Shown here piece after piece: positions 56,026 to 64,000 of a stretch of 64,000 nucleotides of DNA. Position numbers and translations under genes: made by a program. The number at the start of each line of letters is the position of its first letter. Position 1 is the stretch's first letter. The stretch covers positions 3,782,001-3,846,000 of the forward strand of contig NZ_CP024608.1 of assembly GCF_002752675.1 (NCBI RefSeq). The letters are read 5' to 3'. Below the pieces are notes generated by a model. It did not search any database and was not told the origin of the DNA. It saw only the letters and a list, made by a program, of their open reading frames with translations. This stretch comes from Massilia violaceinigra (GTDB taxonomy: Bacteria > Pseudomonadota > Gammaproteobacteria > Burkholderiales > Burkholderiaceae_D).

Positions 56026-56727
56026 ATGAAGAACTTCGCTTTTCCCCTGATCCGCGGCGCGGCGCTGGCGCTGCTGGCCGCTGGCCTGGGCGCCTGTTCC
56101 AACAGCCTGCTGCCGACTTCCATGGCGCCGGTGGTGCCGGCCACGGTGTCGCTGGAGCAGGCCGAACTCAAACTGGAGCAGGTGCGCACCCAGCGCGCCG
56201 CCACCGAAGCGCGTTATGCCAACAGCGAAGTGACCTGCTACGAGCGTTTCTTCGTCAATGACTGCCTGGACGAAGCGCGCGAATACCGGCGCGTGACGCT
56301 GTCCTACCTGAACGCGGTCGAGGACGAGGCCAAGCATTTCCAGCGCAAGGCCTCGGCCGATGCGCGCGACGTCGCGGTCGCAGAATCGGTGCGCGCGGCG
56401 GAAGCGGAAGAAGCGCGCCTGGCGGCCAATCCGGCGCCGGTGCCGGTGGAGGCGCCGCCCAAGGTGAAGGGACCGTCGACGAAGCCGACGCTGGAAGCGC
56501 GCAAGGCGGCGCAGGCGGCCAAGCTGGCGCGCATCGCGCAGCAAGAGCAGGCGGCCGTGCCGGAGCGCGCGGCCAACGCGGAAGCGTTTGCGCAGAAGCG
56601 CATCGATTCGGAGAAGCGCCAGCGCAAGGTCGAAGAGAAGAAAGCGGCCAGCGCGAAGAAGGCGGAGAAGGCGGCGAAAGATGCCGAAGCGGCGGCGCAG
56701 CCGAAGGAAGTCAAGATTTCCAAATAA
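56026..56727 (+). CDS. Coiled-coil lipoprotein, 233 aa
   Basis: AGGA precedes ATG 56026. Lipobox LAAGLGAC (Cys24) marks a lipoprotein. The mature protein has a helix (VSLEQAELKLEQVRTQRAATEARYA), a Cys pair (VTCYERFFVNDCLDEAREYRR), and a long Ala/Lys/Glu helical tail (EKRQRKVEEKKAASAKKAEKAAK). It may span the periplasm or bind peptidoglycan; family not recognised. It starts 20 bases after zapE. Confidence 0.75.
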   Translation: MKNFAFPLIRGAALALLAAGLGACSNSLLPTSMAPVVPATVSLEQAELKLEQVRTQRAATEARYANSEVTCYERFFVNDCLDEAREYRRVTLSYLNAVEDEAKHFQRKASADARDVAVAESVRAAEAEEARLAANPAPVPVEAPPKVKGPSTKPTLEARKAAQAAKLARIAQQEQAAVPERAANAEAFAQKRIDSEKRQRKVEEKKAASAKKAEKAAKDAEAAAQPKEVKISK

Positions 56728-56821
56728 TTAGTCAGGCGTCGTTCACGCCTCTCCAGCGCTATGCTCGAAACCGTCGTCTCTGGCATTGCCAGAACCGACT
56801 TCCCGCGCCAAGGCGGCACTC

Positions 56822-56877
56822 GGCGGGAACCCAAGTTTCGATAGTCCGCGACTATATTACGGACTTGGGTTCCCGCC
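56822..56877. repeat. Large palindromic repeat (REP-like)
   Basis: Arms GGCGGGAACCCAAGT (56822–56836) and ACTTGGGTTCCCGCC (56863–56877) are perfectly complementary and enclose a smaller ATAGT/ACTAT stem. The GCGGGAACCCAAGT sequence type recurs across many proteobacterial genomes in intergenic space. It can also terminate converging genes. Confidence 0.8.
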
Positions 56878-56880
56878 TGC

Positions 56881-56948
56881 GCGGGAACGACGAGCTAGCG
56901 GGAACGACGAGCTAGCGGGAACGACGAGCTAGCGGGAACGACGAGCTA
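56881..56948. repeat. Four exact 17-bp tandem repeats
   Basis: Unit GCGGGAACGACGAGCTA repeated four times head to tail, then a partial GCGGAACG. It directly abuts the palindrome and shares GCGGGAAC with it, so it probably arose by slippage of its edge. Confidence 0.92.
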
Positions 56949-56966
56949 GCGGAACGCGCAAACTCC

Positions 56967-57773
56967 TCAGACCGCCCGGCGCATCCGTTCGACCGTGTAA
57001 TTCGGCACTTCCTTGGGTGGCTTGACCAGTTTGATGATCGCCATGGTGCAATTGCCGCCCTTGCCCTGGGCCCGTTCCACCGCCTTGTTGATCAGCAGTT
57101 CCGACGCCTGGCGCGGCGTGTTCTTGCTCGTCACGGCGCCCAGTTCGCTGTCCGTGAAGAAGTGCCACAGCCCGTCCGACGCCAGCAGAAAGGTGTCGCC
57201 CGCAGCCAGGTTTTCGTGGAAGCCCACGGCCACGAACGGCTCCTTGCGGCTGTTGCCCAGTACATTGACCAGCAGCTTGGAATGGCGGTGATTCTTGGCC
57301 GCTTCCAGCGGCAGCTTGTCGGTGCCGACCAGGTGCTCGACGTAGGGCAGGTCGCTGGTGCGCACCGCGCACTCGGCCCGGGTGAAGCGGTACAGGCGCG
57401 AATCGCCCACATGCGCCCACACCGCCGTGCCCTTGGGCGTGATCACCAGCCCGACGAAGGTCGTATGCGCCTCGGTCTTGCTGGTGAGCGCATTGAGATT
57501 GAGAACCGTGTGGGTTTCAAGCACGATCTCGCGCAGCAATGTCTGCAGGCGCTCGATGCTGGGATCGTCGCCCGGCTTGAAATTGTCGAATTGCTGCTTG
57601 GCCGTCAGCAGCACCTGGTCGGACGCGGTGGCGCCGCCGGATACGCCATCGGCCAGCACCGCCATCATGTAGCCGGGCGCGCGTGCCCCCGTGAACAGGG
57701 CGGTGCGGTCGGTCTGCTCTGGCCTGTTACCGATATGCTGCGCGGTTCCGGCCTCGATCTTGTAGTCATTCAT
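56967..57773 (-). CDS. PP2C-family protein phosphatase
   Basis: 268 aa. Metal-binding motifs VLADGVSGGATASDQ, AVWAHVGDSRLYRFTRAECAVRTSD and FLLASDGLWHFFTDSELG, plus GGNCTMAIIKLVK near the end. The usual N-terminal RxxNQD is NRPEQTD here. It dephosphorylates Ser/Thr phosphoproteins; the partner kinase is not in the window. Cytoplasmic, single gene. Confidence 0.93.
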   Translation of the reverse strand: MNDYKIEAGTAQHIGNRPEQTDRTALFTGARAPGYMMAVLADGVSGGATASDQVLLTAKQQFDNFKPGDDPSIERLQTLLREIVLETHTVLNLNALTSKTEAHTTFVGLVITPKGTAVWAHVGDSRLYRFTRAECAVRTSDLPYVEHLVGTDKLPLEAAKNHRHSKLLVNVLGNSRKEPFVAVGFHENLAAGDTFLLASDGLWHFFTDSELGAVTSKNTPRQASELLINKAVERAQGKGGNCTMAIIKLVKPPKEVPNYTVERMRRAV

Positions 57774-57996
57774 ATGCTTGGGGTAAAAGTCCTGGCTGCG
57801 TTACCATACGACTCTCTCGGCTGTCGTATTCGATATTATTGGCTGCAACGGCGCCGTAGATTAAACTATGCACTGAGTCGCCTCCTTGTTGCAAGCAGAT
57901 ACATTTTTCTGTGCGACAAAAATTGTTTCCGATTGTATGCGTTTTTGGGCAGCAGTTGATGAAATTTTTGAAATGAACTTGTCTGGAATGCCACAC

Positions 57997-58197
57997 ATGA
58001 ACGATGTCCACACTATCCAGCGCCGCCTGATCGAACTCGATGTGGAACATCGCGACCTGGATGCGGTCATAGATATGTTGACCCTGGACGGGCACCACGA
58101 CCAGTTGCAGCTGCGCCGGCTCAAAAAGCGCAAGTTGCAACTGAAAGACCATATTACCCTGTTGAAAATGCAATTGGTGCCTGATGTCCCGGCCTGA
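57997..58197 (+). CDS. DUF465 family small protein (YdcH-like)
   Basis: 66 aa from ATG 57997; upstream ATGs at 57973 and 57988 are possible. TIQRRLIELDVEHRDLDAVIDML and LRRLKKRKLQLKDHITLLKMQL form the helical hairpin of DUF465. Function unknown; common and conserved in proteobacteria. It precedes the helicase gene by 28 bases. Confidence 0.88.
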   Translation: MNDVHTIQRRLIELDVEHRDLDAVIDMLTLDGHHDQLQLRRLKKRKLQLKDHITLLKMQLVPDVPA

Positions 58198-58225
58198 TCC
58201 GTCTTCGCTTCACTGAAATGCCACC

Positions 58226-60274
58226 TTGACCGATCCTCTACTCGCGCCCGGGGCGCTACGCGACGCGCTCCCTGCCGCCGCCGACGGCGACGATGCGCCG
58301 CCCGCCGGCAAACACGATGCCGAAGTCGACCGCCTGTTCAGCGCGGGCGGCCCGCTCGCGCCCTCCGTCGGCAGCTTCAGCCCGCGCCGCTCGCAGACCG
58401 ACATGGCCAAGTCGATCGCCCAGGCCATCGCCGACCAGAGCACGCTGATCGCCGAGGCTGGCACCGGCACCGGAAAAACCTTCGCCTACCTGGTCCCGGC
58501 GCTGCTGTGGGGCGGCAAGACCATCATTTCGACCGGCACCAAGAACTTGCAGGATCAGTTGTTCCTGCGCGACATCCCGACCGTGCGCGCCGCCCTCAAG
58601 GCGCCGGTTTCGGTGGCGCTGCTCAAGGGCCGCTCGAACTACGTCTGCCATTACCATCTCGAACGCACCCTGCAGAACGGGCGCATGACCTCGCGCGACG
58701 ACGTCGGCAACCTGCGCGAAATCTCGCGCTTCATCAAGATGACGACGTCCGGCGACAAGGCCGAACTGTCCAAGGTACCGGAAAACGCCCTGATCTGGAA
58801 CCTGGTCACCTCCACGCGCGACACCTGCATGGGCGCCGAGTGCCAGTATTACCAGGATTGCTTCGTGATGAAGGCGCGCCGCGAAGCCCAGCAGGCCGAT
58901 GTGGTGGTGGTCAACCACCACCTGTTCTTCGCCGACGTGGCGCTGAAAGATACCGGCGTGGCCGAGCTGCTGCCGTCGGCCAATACCATCATCTTCGACG
59001 AAGCGCACCAGTTGCCCGACACGGCCACCTTGTTCTTCGGCCAGACGGTGTCGACCTCGCAAATCCTGGAACTGTGCCGCGACGTGCTGGCCGAGGGCCT
59101 GGCGCACGCGCGCGGCGGCCCGGACTGGGCCAAAGTGGTCACGGTGGTCGAAAAGGCCGCGCGCGACCTGCGCCTGACCTTCCCGCAAGACATCATGCGC
59201 CTGTCGCTGGCGCAGATCATGCCGTCGTCCGAGTTTTTCCCGGCTCTCAATACGCTCAAGGAAAAGCTGGCCGAGATGATCGACGTGCTCGAAGACCAGG
59301 CCGCGCGCGCCGAAACCATCGAGCAGGTGCGGGTGCGCGCGGTCGAACTGGCCGCCGCGCTGGACGCCTGGAAGCAGGATGGCAAGGGAAAAGTGGTCGA
59401 AGGCGACCAGGCGGTGCTGTGGGTGGAGGCGTTTTCATCTTCGCTGCAGCTGCACAAGACGCCGCTGTCGATCGCGCCGATCTTCAATAACCAGCGCGAA
59501 GGCACGCCGCGCAGCTGGATCTTTACCTCGGCCACCCTGGCGGTCAAGAATGACTTCAAGCATTTCTCGAACCAGATGGGCTTGACGGGCGAGCCGGCCA
59601 AAACCTGGCCGAGCCCGTTCAACTACGAAGAGCAGGGCTTGCTGTACGTGCCGAACGGCTTGCCGGAACCGAATTCCTTCGGCTACACCGACGCCGTCAT
59701 CGATTGCGCACTGCCGGTGATCGAGGCGGCCGGCGGACGCACCTTTTTCCTGTGCACCACGATCCGCGCGGTCAAGCAGGTGTCCGAGCGCCTGCGCGAC
59801 GAGTTCGCCAAGCGCGGGCTCGACTTTCCGCTCTTCGTCCAGGGCGAGCGCGGCCGCACCGAATTGCTCGATTCCTTCCGCAATGCCGGTAACGGCGTGC
59901 TGGTCGGCTCGCAAAGTTTCTGGGAAGGCGTCGACGTGCGCGGCGATGCGCTGTCGCTGGTGATCATCGACAAGCTGCCGTTCGCGCCGCCCGACGATCC
60001 GGTGCTGGCCGCGCGCATCGACGTGATGGAAAAGCAGGGCTTGAACGGCTTCATGCACCACACCCTGCCCGAGGCCATCATCAACCTCAAGCAGGGGGCA
60101 GGGCGCCTGATCCGCGACGAGGCCGACCGCGGCGTGCTGATGATCTGCGACCCGCGCCTCATTTCCAAGTCGTACGGCAAGCGCGTCTGGCAGAGTCTGC
60201 CGTCATTCAAGCGCACCCGCCTGCAGGAAGATGTGATCGCCTTTTTTAAACCGCCTCAAGAAATCCAGGACTAA
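58226..60274 (+). CDS. DinG/YoaA-family ATP-dependent DNA helicase
   Basis: 682 aa from TTG 58226. Walker A AEAGTGTGKTFAYLVP; DEAH box IIFDEAHQLPDTATLF; Fe-S cluster Cys in RSNYVCHYHLERTL, DTCMGAECQYYQDCF; motif VI GAGRLIRDEADRGVL. It unwinds DNA 5'-to-3' and links to recombination and replication-fork repair. The DUF465 gene is upstream and the DUF885 gene follows by three bases. Confidence 0.93.
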   Translation: MTDPLLAPGALRDALPAAADGDDAPPAGKHDAEVDRLFSAGGPLAPSVGSFSPRRSQTDMAKSIAQAIADQSTLIAEAGTGTGKTFAYLVPALLWGGKTIISTGTKNLQDQLFLRDIPTVRAALKAPVSVALLKGRSNYVCHYHLERTLQNGRMTSRDDVGNLREISRFIKMTTSGDKAELSKVPENALIWNLVTSTRDTCMGAECQYYQDCFVMKARREAQQADVVVVNHHLFFADVALKDTGVAELLPSANTIIFDEAHQLPDTATLFFGQTVSTSQILELCRDVLAEGLAHARGGPDWAKVVTVVEKAARDLRLTFPQDIMRLSLAQIMPSSEFFPALNTLKEKLAEMIDVLEDQAARAETIEQVRVRAVELAAALDAWKQDGKGKVVEGDQAVLWVEAFSSSLQLHKTPLSIAPIFNNQREGTPRSWIFTSATLAVKNDFKHFSNQMGLTGEPAKTWPSPFNYEEQGLLYVPNGLPEPNSFGYTDAVIDCALPVIEAAGGRTFFLCTTIRAVKQVSERLRDEFAKRGLDFPLFVQGERGRTELLDSFRNAGNGVLVGSQSFWEGVDVRGDALSLVIIDKLPFAPPDDPVLAARIDVMEKQGLNGFMHHTLPEAIINLKQGAGRLIRDEADRGVLMICDPRLISKSYGKRVWQSLPSFKRTRLQEDVIAFFKPPQEIQD

Positions 60275-60277
60275 GCC

Positions 60278-62116
60278 ATGACCGTGCTGCGCTCGCTGTT
60301 ACTTTCCGCCTTGATGGGCACGACCGTGGCCGCTGGCGCCGTGGACCAGGCTGCGGCCCGGATCAAGGCCCAGGTTCCCGCGCCGCCGCCTCTGGCCGCT
60401 GAGGCAAAAATGGCCGCCAATCCGGCTGCGCAGCTGGCCCAGCTGGCCGAACGCTATTACGAGGAGCAGGCGCGCTACGAGCCGGTCAACGCCACCTTCG
60501 CCGGCGACAACCGCTTCGACGACTTGCTGCCGATGACCCTCGTGCCATCGGTGCGGGCGCGCCAGTTCGCCATGCTGCACGAGGTGCGCGACGAGCTGGC
60601 CCGGATCGACCGCAGTAAACTCACGGCGCTCGACCTGACCACCTACGACATCCTCGGTTTCGAGGTCAACAACCTGCTGCGCTTCGAGTCGCTCAAGGAT
60701 TACCTGCTGCCGATGAACCAGATGGACAGCCTGCCCGTGCTGCTGGCCAATTTCGGCGCCGGCGATGGCTCGCAGCCGCTGGCCACCGTGGCCCATTACC
60801 AGGCTTACCTCAAGCGCATCACGGCGTTGCCGCAGTGGACCGACGCGGCGATTGCCAACATGCGCACCGGCATCAAGCAAGGCGTGGTGCAGCCCAAGGC
60901 ATTGGTGCAGGCGCTGCTGCCGCAGATCAAGGCGCTGGCCGCCGCAACGGTCGACACCAGCCAGTACGCCGCGCCGGTGCGCGCGCTGCCGGCATCGTTC
61001 AGCAAGGGCGAAAAGGCGCGCATGACGGGCGCCTACCGCGAAGCGGTGCGGGTGCAGGTGCTGCCGTCGCTGCGCAAGCTGGCCGCCTTTTTGGAAACCG
61101 AATACCTGCCGGCCGCGCGCGAGACCGCCGGCTGGGGCAGCCTGCCGGACGGCGGCAACTGGTACCGCGCCTGGGTGGCGGCGCAAACCACGAGCGCGCT
61201 GGCGCCGGAAGAAATCCACCGCATCGGGCTGGCCGAGATGACCCGCATCAATGCCGAATTCACCAGGCTGGCGCCCAAGCTGGGCTACACGGGGGCGCCG
61301 GCCGGCTTGCCGCGCTGGCTGACGCAGCAGCCCAAGTACCGGCCGTTCAAGACCGAGGAAGACGTGCTGCAGGCCTACCGGGCGCTGAACGCGCGCATCC
61401 TGCCGATGCTGCCGCGCCTGTTTGCGACCATGCCCAAGGCGCCGCTGGAAATCCGCGCCGAACCGGCCCTGTCGCGCGATACCGCGTCCGACCATTACAC
61501 GGCCGCGGCGGCGGATGGCTCGCGTCCGGGCATCTTCTGGGCCGTGATTCCCGATCCGGCCAAATACGCCAGCACGCGCATGACGTCGCTGTTCCTGCAC
61601 GAAGGCCATCCCGGCCACCATTTCCAGTTGTCCAAGCAGCAGGAGTTGCCGATTCCAAAGTTCCGCAAGTTCGGCGGCAACAATGCCTATATCGAAGGCT
61701 GGGCCCTGTACGCCGAATCGCTGGGCAAGGAAATGGGCTTGTATGAAGACCCGAACGCCTATGCCGGCCACCTGATGCTCGACATGATGCGCGCGGCCCG
61801 GCTGGTGGTCGATACCGGCCTGCACGCCAAGGGCTGGACGCGCGAGCAGACCATCCGTTTCCTGGTCGATGAGGCCGGCAGCACCGAAGACGATGCGCGC
61901 AACGCGACCGAACGCTACATGGCGTGGCCGGCGCAGGCGCTGGGCTACAAGGTGGGGGCGCTGAAGATCATGGAACTGCGCCAGCGCGCGCAGACGGCGC
62001 TGGGCGACAAGTTCAGCCTGGCGAAGTTCCACGATGCGGTGCTGGCCGACGGCACCTTGCCGCTGGCGCTGCTGGAGACCAGGATGAATGCCTGGATCGC
62101 GCAGCAGGCCAAGTAG
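60278..62116 (+). CDS. DUF885 family exported peptidase-like protein
   Basis: 612 aa; signal peptide at about residues 1–20 (TTVAAGA/VDQ). The DUF885 zinc motif HEGHPGHH (441–448) occurs in TSLFLHEGHPGHHFQLS, and YIEGWALYAESLG supplies the third ligand Glu. The family belongs to the metalloprotease-like clan; members act on dipeptides, or are annotated only by fold. Periplasmic. It follows the helicase by three bases. Confidence 0.9.
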   Translation: MTVLRSLLLSALMGTTVAAGAVDQAAARIKAQVPAPPPLAAEAKMAANPAAQLAQLAERYYEEQARYEPVNATFAGDNRFDDLLPMTLVPSVRARQFAMLHEVRDELARIDRSKLTALDLTTYDILGFEVNNLLRFESLKDYLLPMNQMDSLPVLLANFGAGDGSQPLATVAHYQAYLKRITALPQWTDAAIANMRTGIKQGVVQPKALVQALLPQIKALAAATVDTSQYAAPVRALPASFSKGEKARMTGAYREAVRVQVLPSLRKLAAFLETEYLPAARETAGWGSLPDGGNWYRAWVAAQTTSALAPEEIHRIGLAEMTRINAEFTRLAPKLGYTGAPAGLPRWLTQQPKYRPFKTEEDVLQAYRALNARILPMLPRLFATMPKAPLEIRAEPALSRDTASDHYTAAAADGSRPGIFWAVIPDPAKYASTRMTSLFLHEGHPGHHFQLSKQQELPIPKFRKFGGNNAYIEGWALYAESLGKEMGLYEDPNAYAGHLMLDMMRAARLVVDTGLHAKGWTREQTIRFLVDEAGSTEDDARNATERYMAWPAQALGYKVGALKIMELRQRAQTALGDKFSLAKFHDAVLADGTLPLALLETRMNAWIAQQAK

Positions 62117-62139
62117 AGGCGGCTTGGCCGCCCGGCAGC

Positions 62140-63120
62140 TCAGGCGTCCGGCACGATCACCACCTTGCCGGTGACCTTGCGCGCGGCCATGTCGTTCAGT
62201 GCCTGCGCCGTCTGTTCCAGTGCGTAGCGGCCTGATATGCGCGGCCGGATCTTGCCTTCGGCCAGCCATCCCATCAGTTCGCGCATGGCCGCCATATTGG
62301 CCTTCGGTTCGCGCTTGGCGAACTCGCCCCAGAACACGCCCATCAGCGAGGCGCCCTTGAGCAGGGTCAGGTTGAGCGGCAGCTTGGGGATGTCGCCGTT
62401 GGCAAATCCGACCACCAGGTAACGCCCGCGCCAGCCGATCGACCGGAAGGCCGGCTCGGCGTAGATGCCGCCCACCGGATCGTAGATCACATCCGGCCCC
62501 TTGCCGTCGGTGGCGGCCTTGATCGCTTCGCGCAAATCCTCGTTGCTGTAGTTGATGGTGGCGTCCGCGCCATGCTCGCGGCACACCGCCAGTTTGTCGT
62601 CGGTGGACGCGGCCGCGATCACGCGCGCGCCAAGCGCCTTGCCGATTTCAATGGCGGCCAGGCCCACGCCCCCGGCCGCGCCCAGCACCAGCATCGTTTC
62701 GCCCGCCTTGAGGGCGGCGCGGTCGACCACCGCGTGGTGCGAGGTGCCGTAGGTGAGGGTGATGGCGGCGGCGGTGTCGAAATCCATGCCGGGCGGCATC
62801 GGCATGACCGCCTGGGCCGGCACCACGATCTGCTGCGCGAACGCGCCCTGGGCGGTAAACGCGATCACCCGGTCGCCCAGCTTGACGTTGGTCACTCCCT
62901 CGCCCAGCGCGCTGACCACGCCCGACAGTTCGCTGCCGGGGGTAAATGGCAGCTCGGGCTTGAACTGGTACTTGCCCTGGATGATCAGCACGTCCGGGAA
63001 GTTGACCCCGGCCGCCTTCACGTCGAGCAGCACCTGGCCGGGTCCGGCCACCGGGGCGGCCACTTGTTCCACTACCAGGCTGTCGGGCAGCCCCCACGCT
63101 TTGCAAACCACGGCTTTCAT
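62140..63120 (-). CDS. NADPH:quinone oxidoreductase family protein
   Basis: 326 aa; GGAG precedes the ATG. MKAVVCKAWGLPDSLVVEQV, GKYQFKPELPFTPGSELSGVV, the NADPH fold VLGAAGGVGLAAIEIGKALGARVIAAAS and VIYDPVGGIYAEPAFRSIGW match zinc-free medium-chain dehydrogenases (QOR). It reduces quinones or enones with NADPH. Convergent with the DUF885 gene. Confidence 0.92.
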   Translation of the reverse strand: MKAVVCKAWGLPDSLVVEQVAAPVAGPGQVLLDVKAAGVNFPDVLIIQGKYQFKPELPFTPGSELSGVVSALGEGVTNVKLGDRVIAFTAQGAFAQQIVVPAQAVMPMPPGMDFDTAAAITLTYGTSHHAVVDRAALKAGETMLVLGAAGGVGLAAIEIGKALGARVIAAASTDDKLAVCREHGADATINYSNEDLREAIKAATDGKGPDVIYDPVGGIYAEPAFRSIGWRGRYLVVGFANGDIPKLPLNLTLLKGASLMGVFWGEFAKREPKANMAAMRELMGWLAEGKIRPRISGRYALEQTAQALNDMAARKVTGKVVIVPDA

Positions 63121-63336
63121 TGGTGTCTCCGATGAGTGTTATAAAAAAATAGTACGACCGTTTGATTTTTTATTATGCCTCAATTCCGTGCGCCCGGGTT
63201 GGCGGCGGACGGCTGAAACGCGCCGGGCCCGGCCGGGACACTCAGCGGTTTGCGCGTGCGCAAAGCCACCTCGGCCGCGCTTGTTAAAGTCGACAGCGCG
63301 AGCGCATCAGTGGGACCACCGGAGAGGGAGGCTGAC

Positions 63337-63948
63337 ATGGCAATCCGTTATGGCTGTTTCTTTAGTTACGCCCACGGTCGCCGCGATGGACTGATGAACC
63401 AGTTCAAGATCGCCCTGTCGGACGCCATCCGCTGCTATCTGGAACCGTATTTTGACAATGAGGACGAGCTGTTCATTGACACGGAACAGCTCGGCGGCGG
63501 CGACGATATCGACCGCCGCATCGCGCGCGCCATGTGCGAGAGCGTCACCATGATCCTGATCTACTCGCCCAAGTACGAGGCCCACGGGTACACGCGGCGC
63601 GAGTTCGCGGCCATGCAGCAGATCGAGGCCGAGCGAAGTCGGTGGTACACCATGCCCAGCCACCTGATTATTCCCGTGATTATGACCATGCACCCGGCCC
63701 GCCTGCCGCCCCAGATTGCCGGTTCCAATTTTTACGTGGATTTTTCGCATTTCACGATGGCGACGGGCGACCTGAAATCGCACCCGGAGTTCCTGCCCGA
63801 TATCAAAAAGATCGTGAACAGGATTGTCATCCAGTATGAGTACCTAAAAAAGTACACCCCTGTCGGCCATGATTGCAACCAATTCGTGCTTCCCGATGTC
63901 CCACCCGTGTGGCGCGATCTGCCGGATCTGACTTTTCCGAAAAAATAA
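63337..63948 (+). CDS. TIR domain-containing protein
   Basis: 203 aa; GGAGAGGGAG before ATG 63337 fixes the start inside a longer frame. The TIR fold shows FFSYAHGRRD (8–17), FIDTEQLGGGDDIDRRIARAMCESVTMILIYSP and GYTRREFAAM with the Glu (E89) at the position of the NADase catalytic residue. The C-terminal part (VIMTMHPARLPPQIAGSNFYVDFSHF) resembles TIR-like proteins of defence and signalling operons. It opens an operon cut by the window end. Confidence 0.85.
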   Translation: MAIRYGCFFSYAHGRRDGLMNQFKIALSDAIRCYLEPYFDNEDELFIDTEQLGGGDDIDRRIARAMCESVTMILIYSPKYEAHGYTRREFAAMQQIEAERSRWYTMPSHLIIPVIMTMHPARLPPQIAGSNFYVDFSHFTMATGDLKSHPEFLPDIKKIVNRIVIQYEYLKKYTPVGHDCNQFVLPDVPPVWRDLPDLTFPKK

Positions 63949-63959
63949 GAGGAGCAACA

Positions 63960-64000
63960 TGGAAATCAAACGCATTACCCTGCCGCCGCTGGCCGGCCCC
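63960..64000 (+). CDS. Start of the next gene, cut by window edge (partial)
   Basis: GAGGAG lies 5 bases before ATG 63960; the first 13 codons read MEIKRITLPPLAG. It is 11 bases after the TIR gene stop, so co-transcribed with it. Too short to identify. Confidence 0.7.

Noticed and set aside
56881..56948. CRISPR-like array
   Set aside because: Exact 17-bp head-to-tail repeats without spacers.
60299..62584. A 761-codon frame antisense to the DUF885 gene
   Set aside because: Shadow frame; overlaps two certain genes.

Overview
The window looks like the chromosome of a GC-rich betaproteobacterium of the Oxalobacteraceae (Massilia / Duganella / Janthinobacterium type). The grounds are the gene order mdh–citE-like–acnA / gntR–sdhCDAB–sdhE–gltA and odhA–odhB–lpdA–zapE, a DUF2863 gene, PEP-CTERM proteins and the codon use. 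This placement is inference from content; no rRNA or tRNA gene is present.

Layout. 1–3.2 kb: end of a CYTH-domain gene, two coupled small unknown genes, an exported solenoid-like protein, a DUF2177 membrane protein and an exported two-domain protein. 3.2–14.3 kb: a type VI secretion (T6SS) cargo operon on the minus strand. In order of transcription it holds VgrG, DUF6484, a DUF2169 adaptor, a ketosynthase-fold pseudoenzyme, a DUF4150 PAAR-like tip, a GHH/HNH nuclease toxin and two tandem copies of a propeller-like candidate immunity gene, then a HEAT-repeat TIGR02270 protein and a thioredoxin-like protein. 14.3–28.5 kb: central metabolism. mdh, a CitE-like lyase, an MliC-like protein, acnA and DUF2863 lie on the minus strand; gntR, sdhCDAB, sdhE and gltA lie on the plus strand. 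A palindrome and a strong sigma-70-like promoter sit between mdh and gntR.

28.5–34 kb: mixed genes (secreted proteins, gluQRS, CHRD/PEP-CTERM, DUF421, PEP-CTERM, RNase Z). 34.4–39 kb: a patchwork accessory region bounded by a 487-bp direct repeat of the rnz 3' half. It contains a coiled-coil membrane protein, a broken IS630-type transposase fused in frame to the second rnz fragment, and a RusA-like / AHJR-like nuclease pair with a frameshift. 40.3–48.7 kb: metal and redox genes. These are a BlaI-type regulator with a perfect inverted repeat, a PKHD hydroxylase, a TonB siderophore receptor behind a Fur box, and a second Fur-box operon encoding PepSY, DUF2271, DUF4198, ApbE and a membrane-anchored flavoprotein reductase. 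The DUF2271 protein carries an ApbE-type flavinylation motif, so the operon can be read as a transmembrane electron route for ferric reduction.

48.7–56 kb: the 2-oxoglutarate dehydrogenase operon odhA-odhB-lpdA, then zapE. 56–64 kb: a lipoprotein, a repeat cluster, a PP2C phosphatase, DUF465, a DinG-family helicase, a DUF885 peptidase-like protein, a quinone oxidoreductase, and a TIR-domain protein that opens a new operon cut by the window end. The most rewarding spots for novelty are the T6SS cargo operon with its mosaic immunity pair, the predicted flavinylated iron-reductase operon, the rnz/IS630 chimera region and the TIR operon at the right edge.
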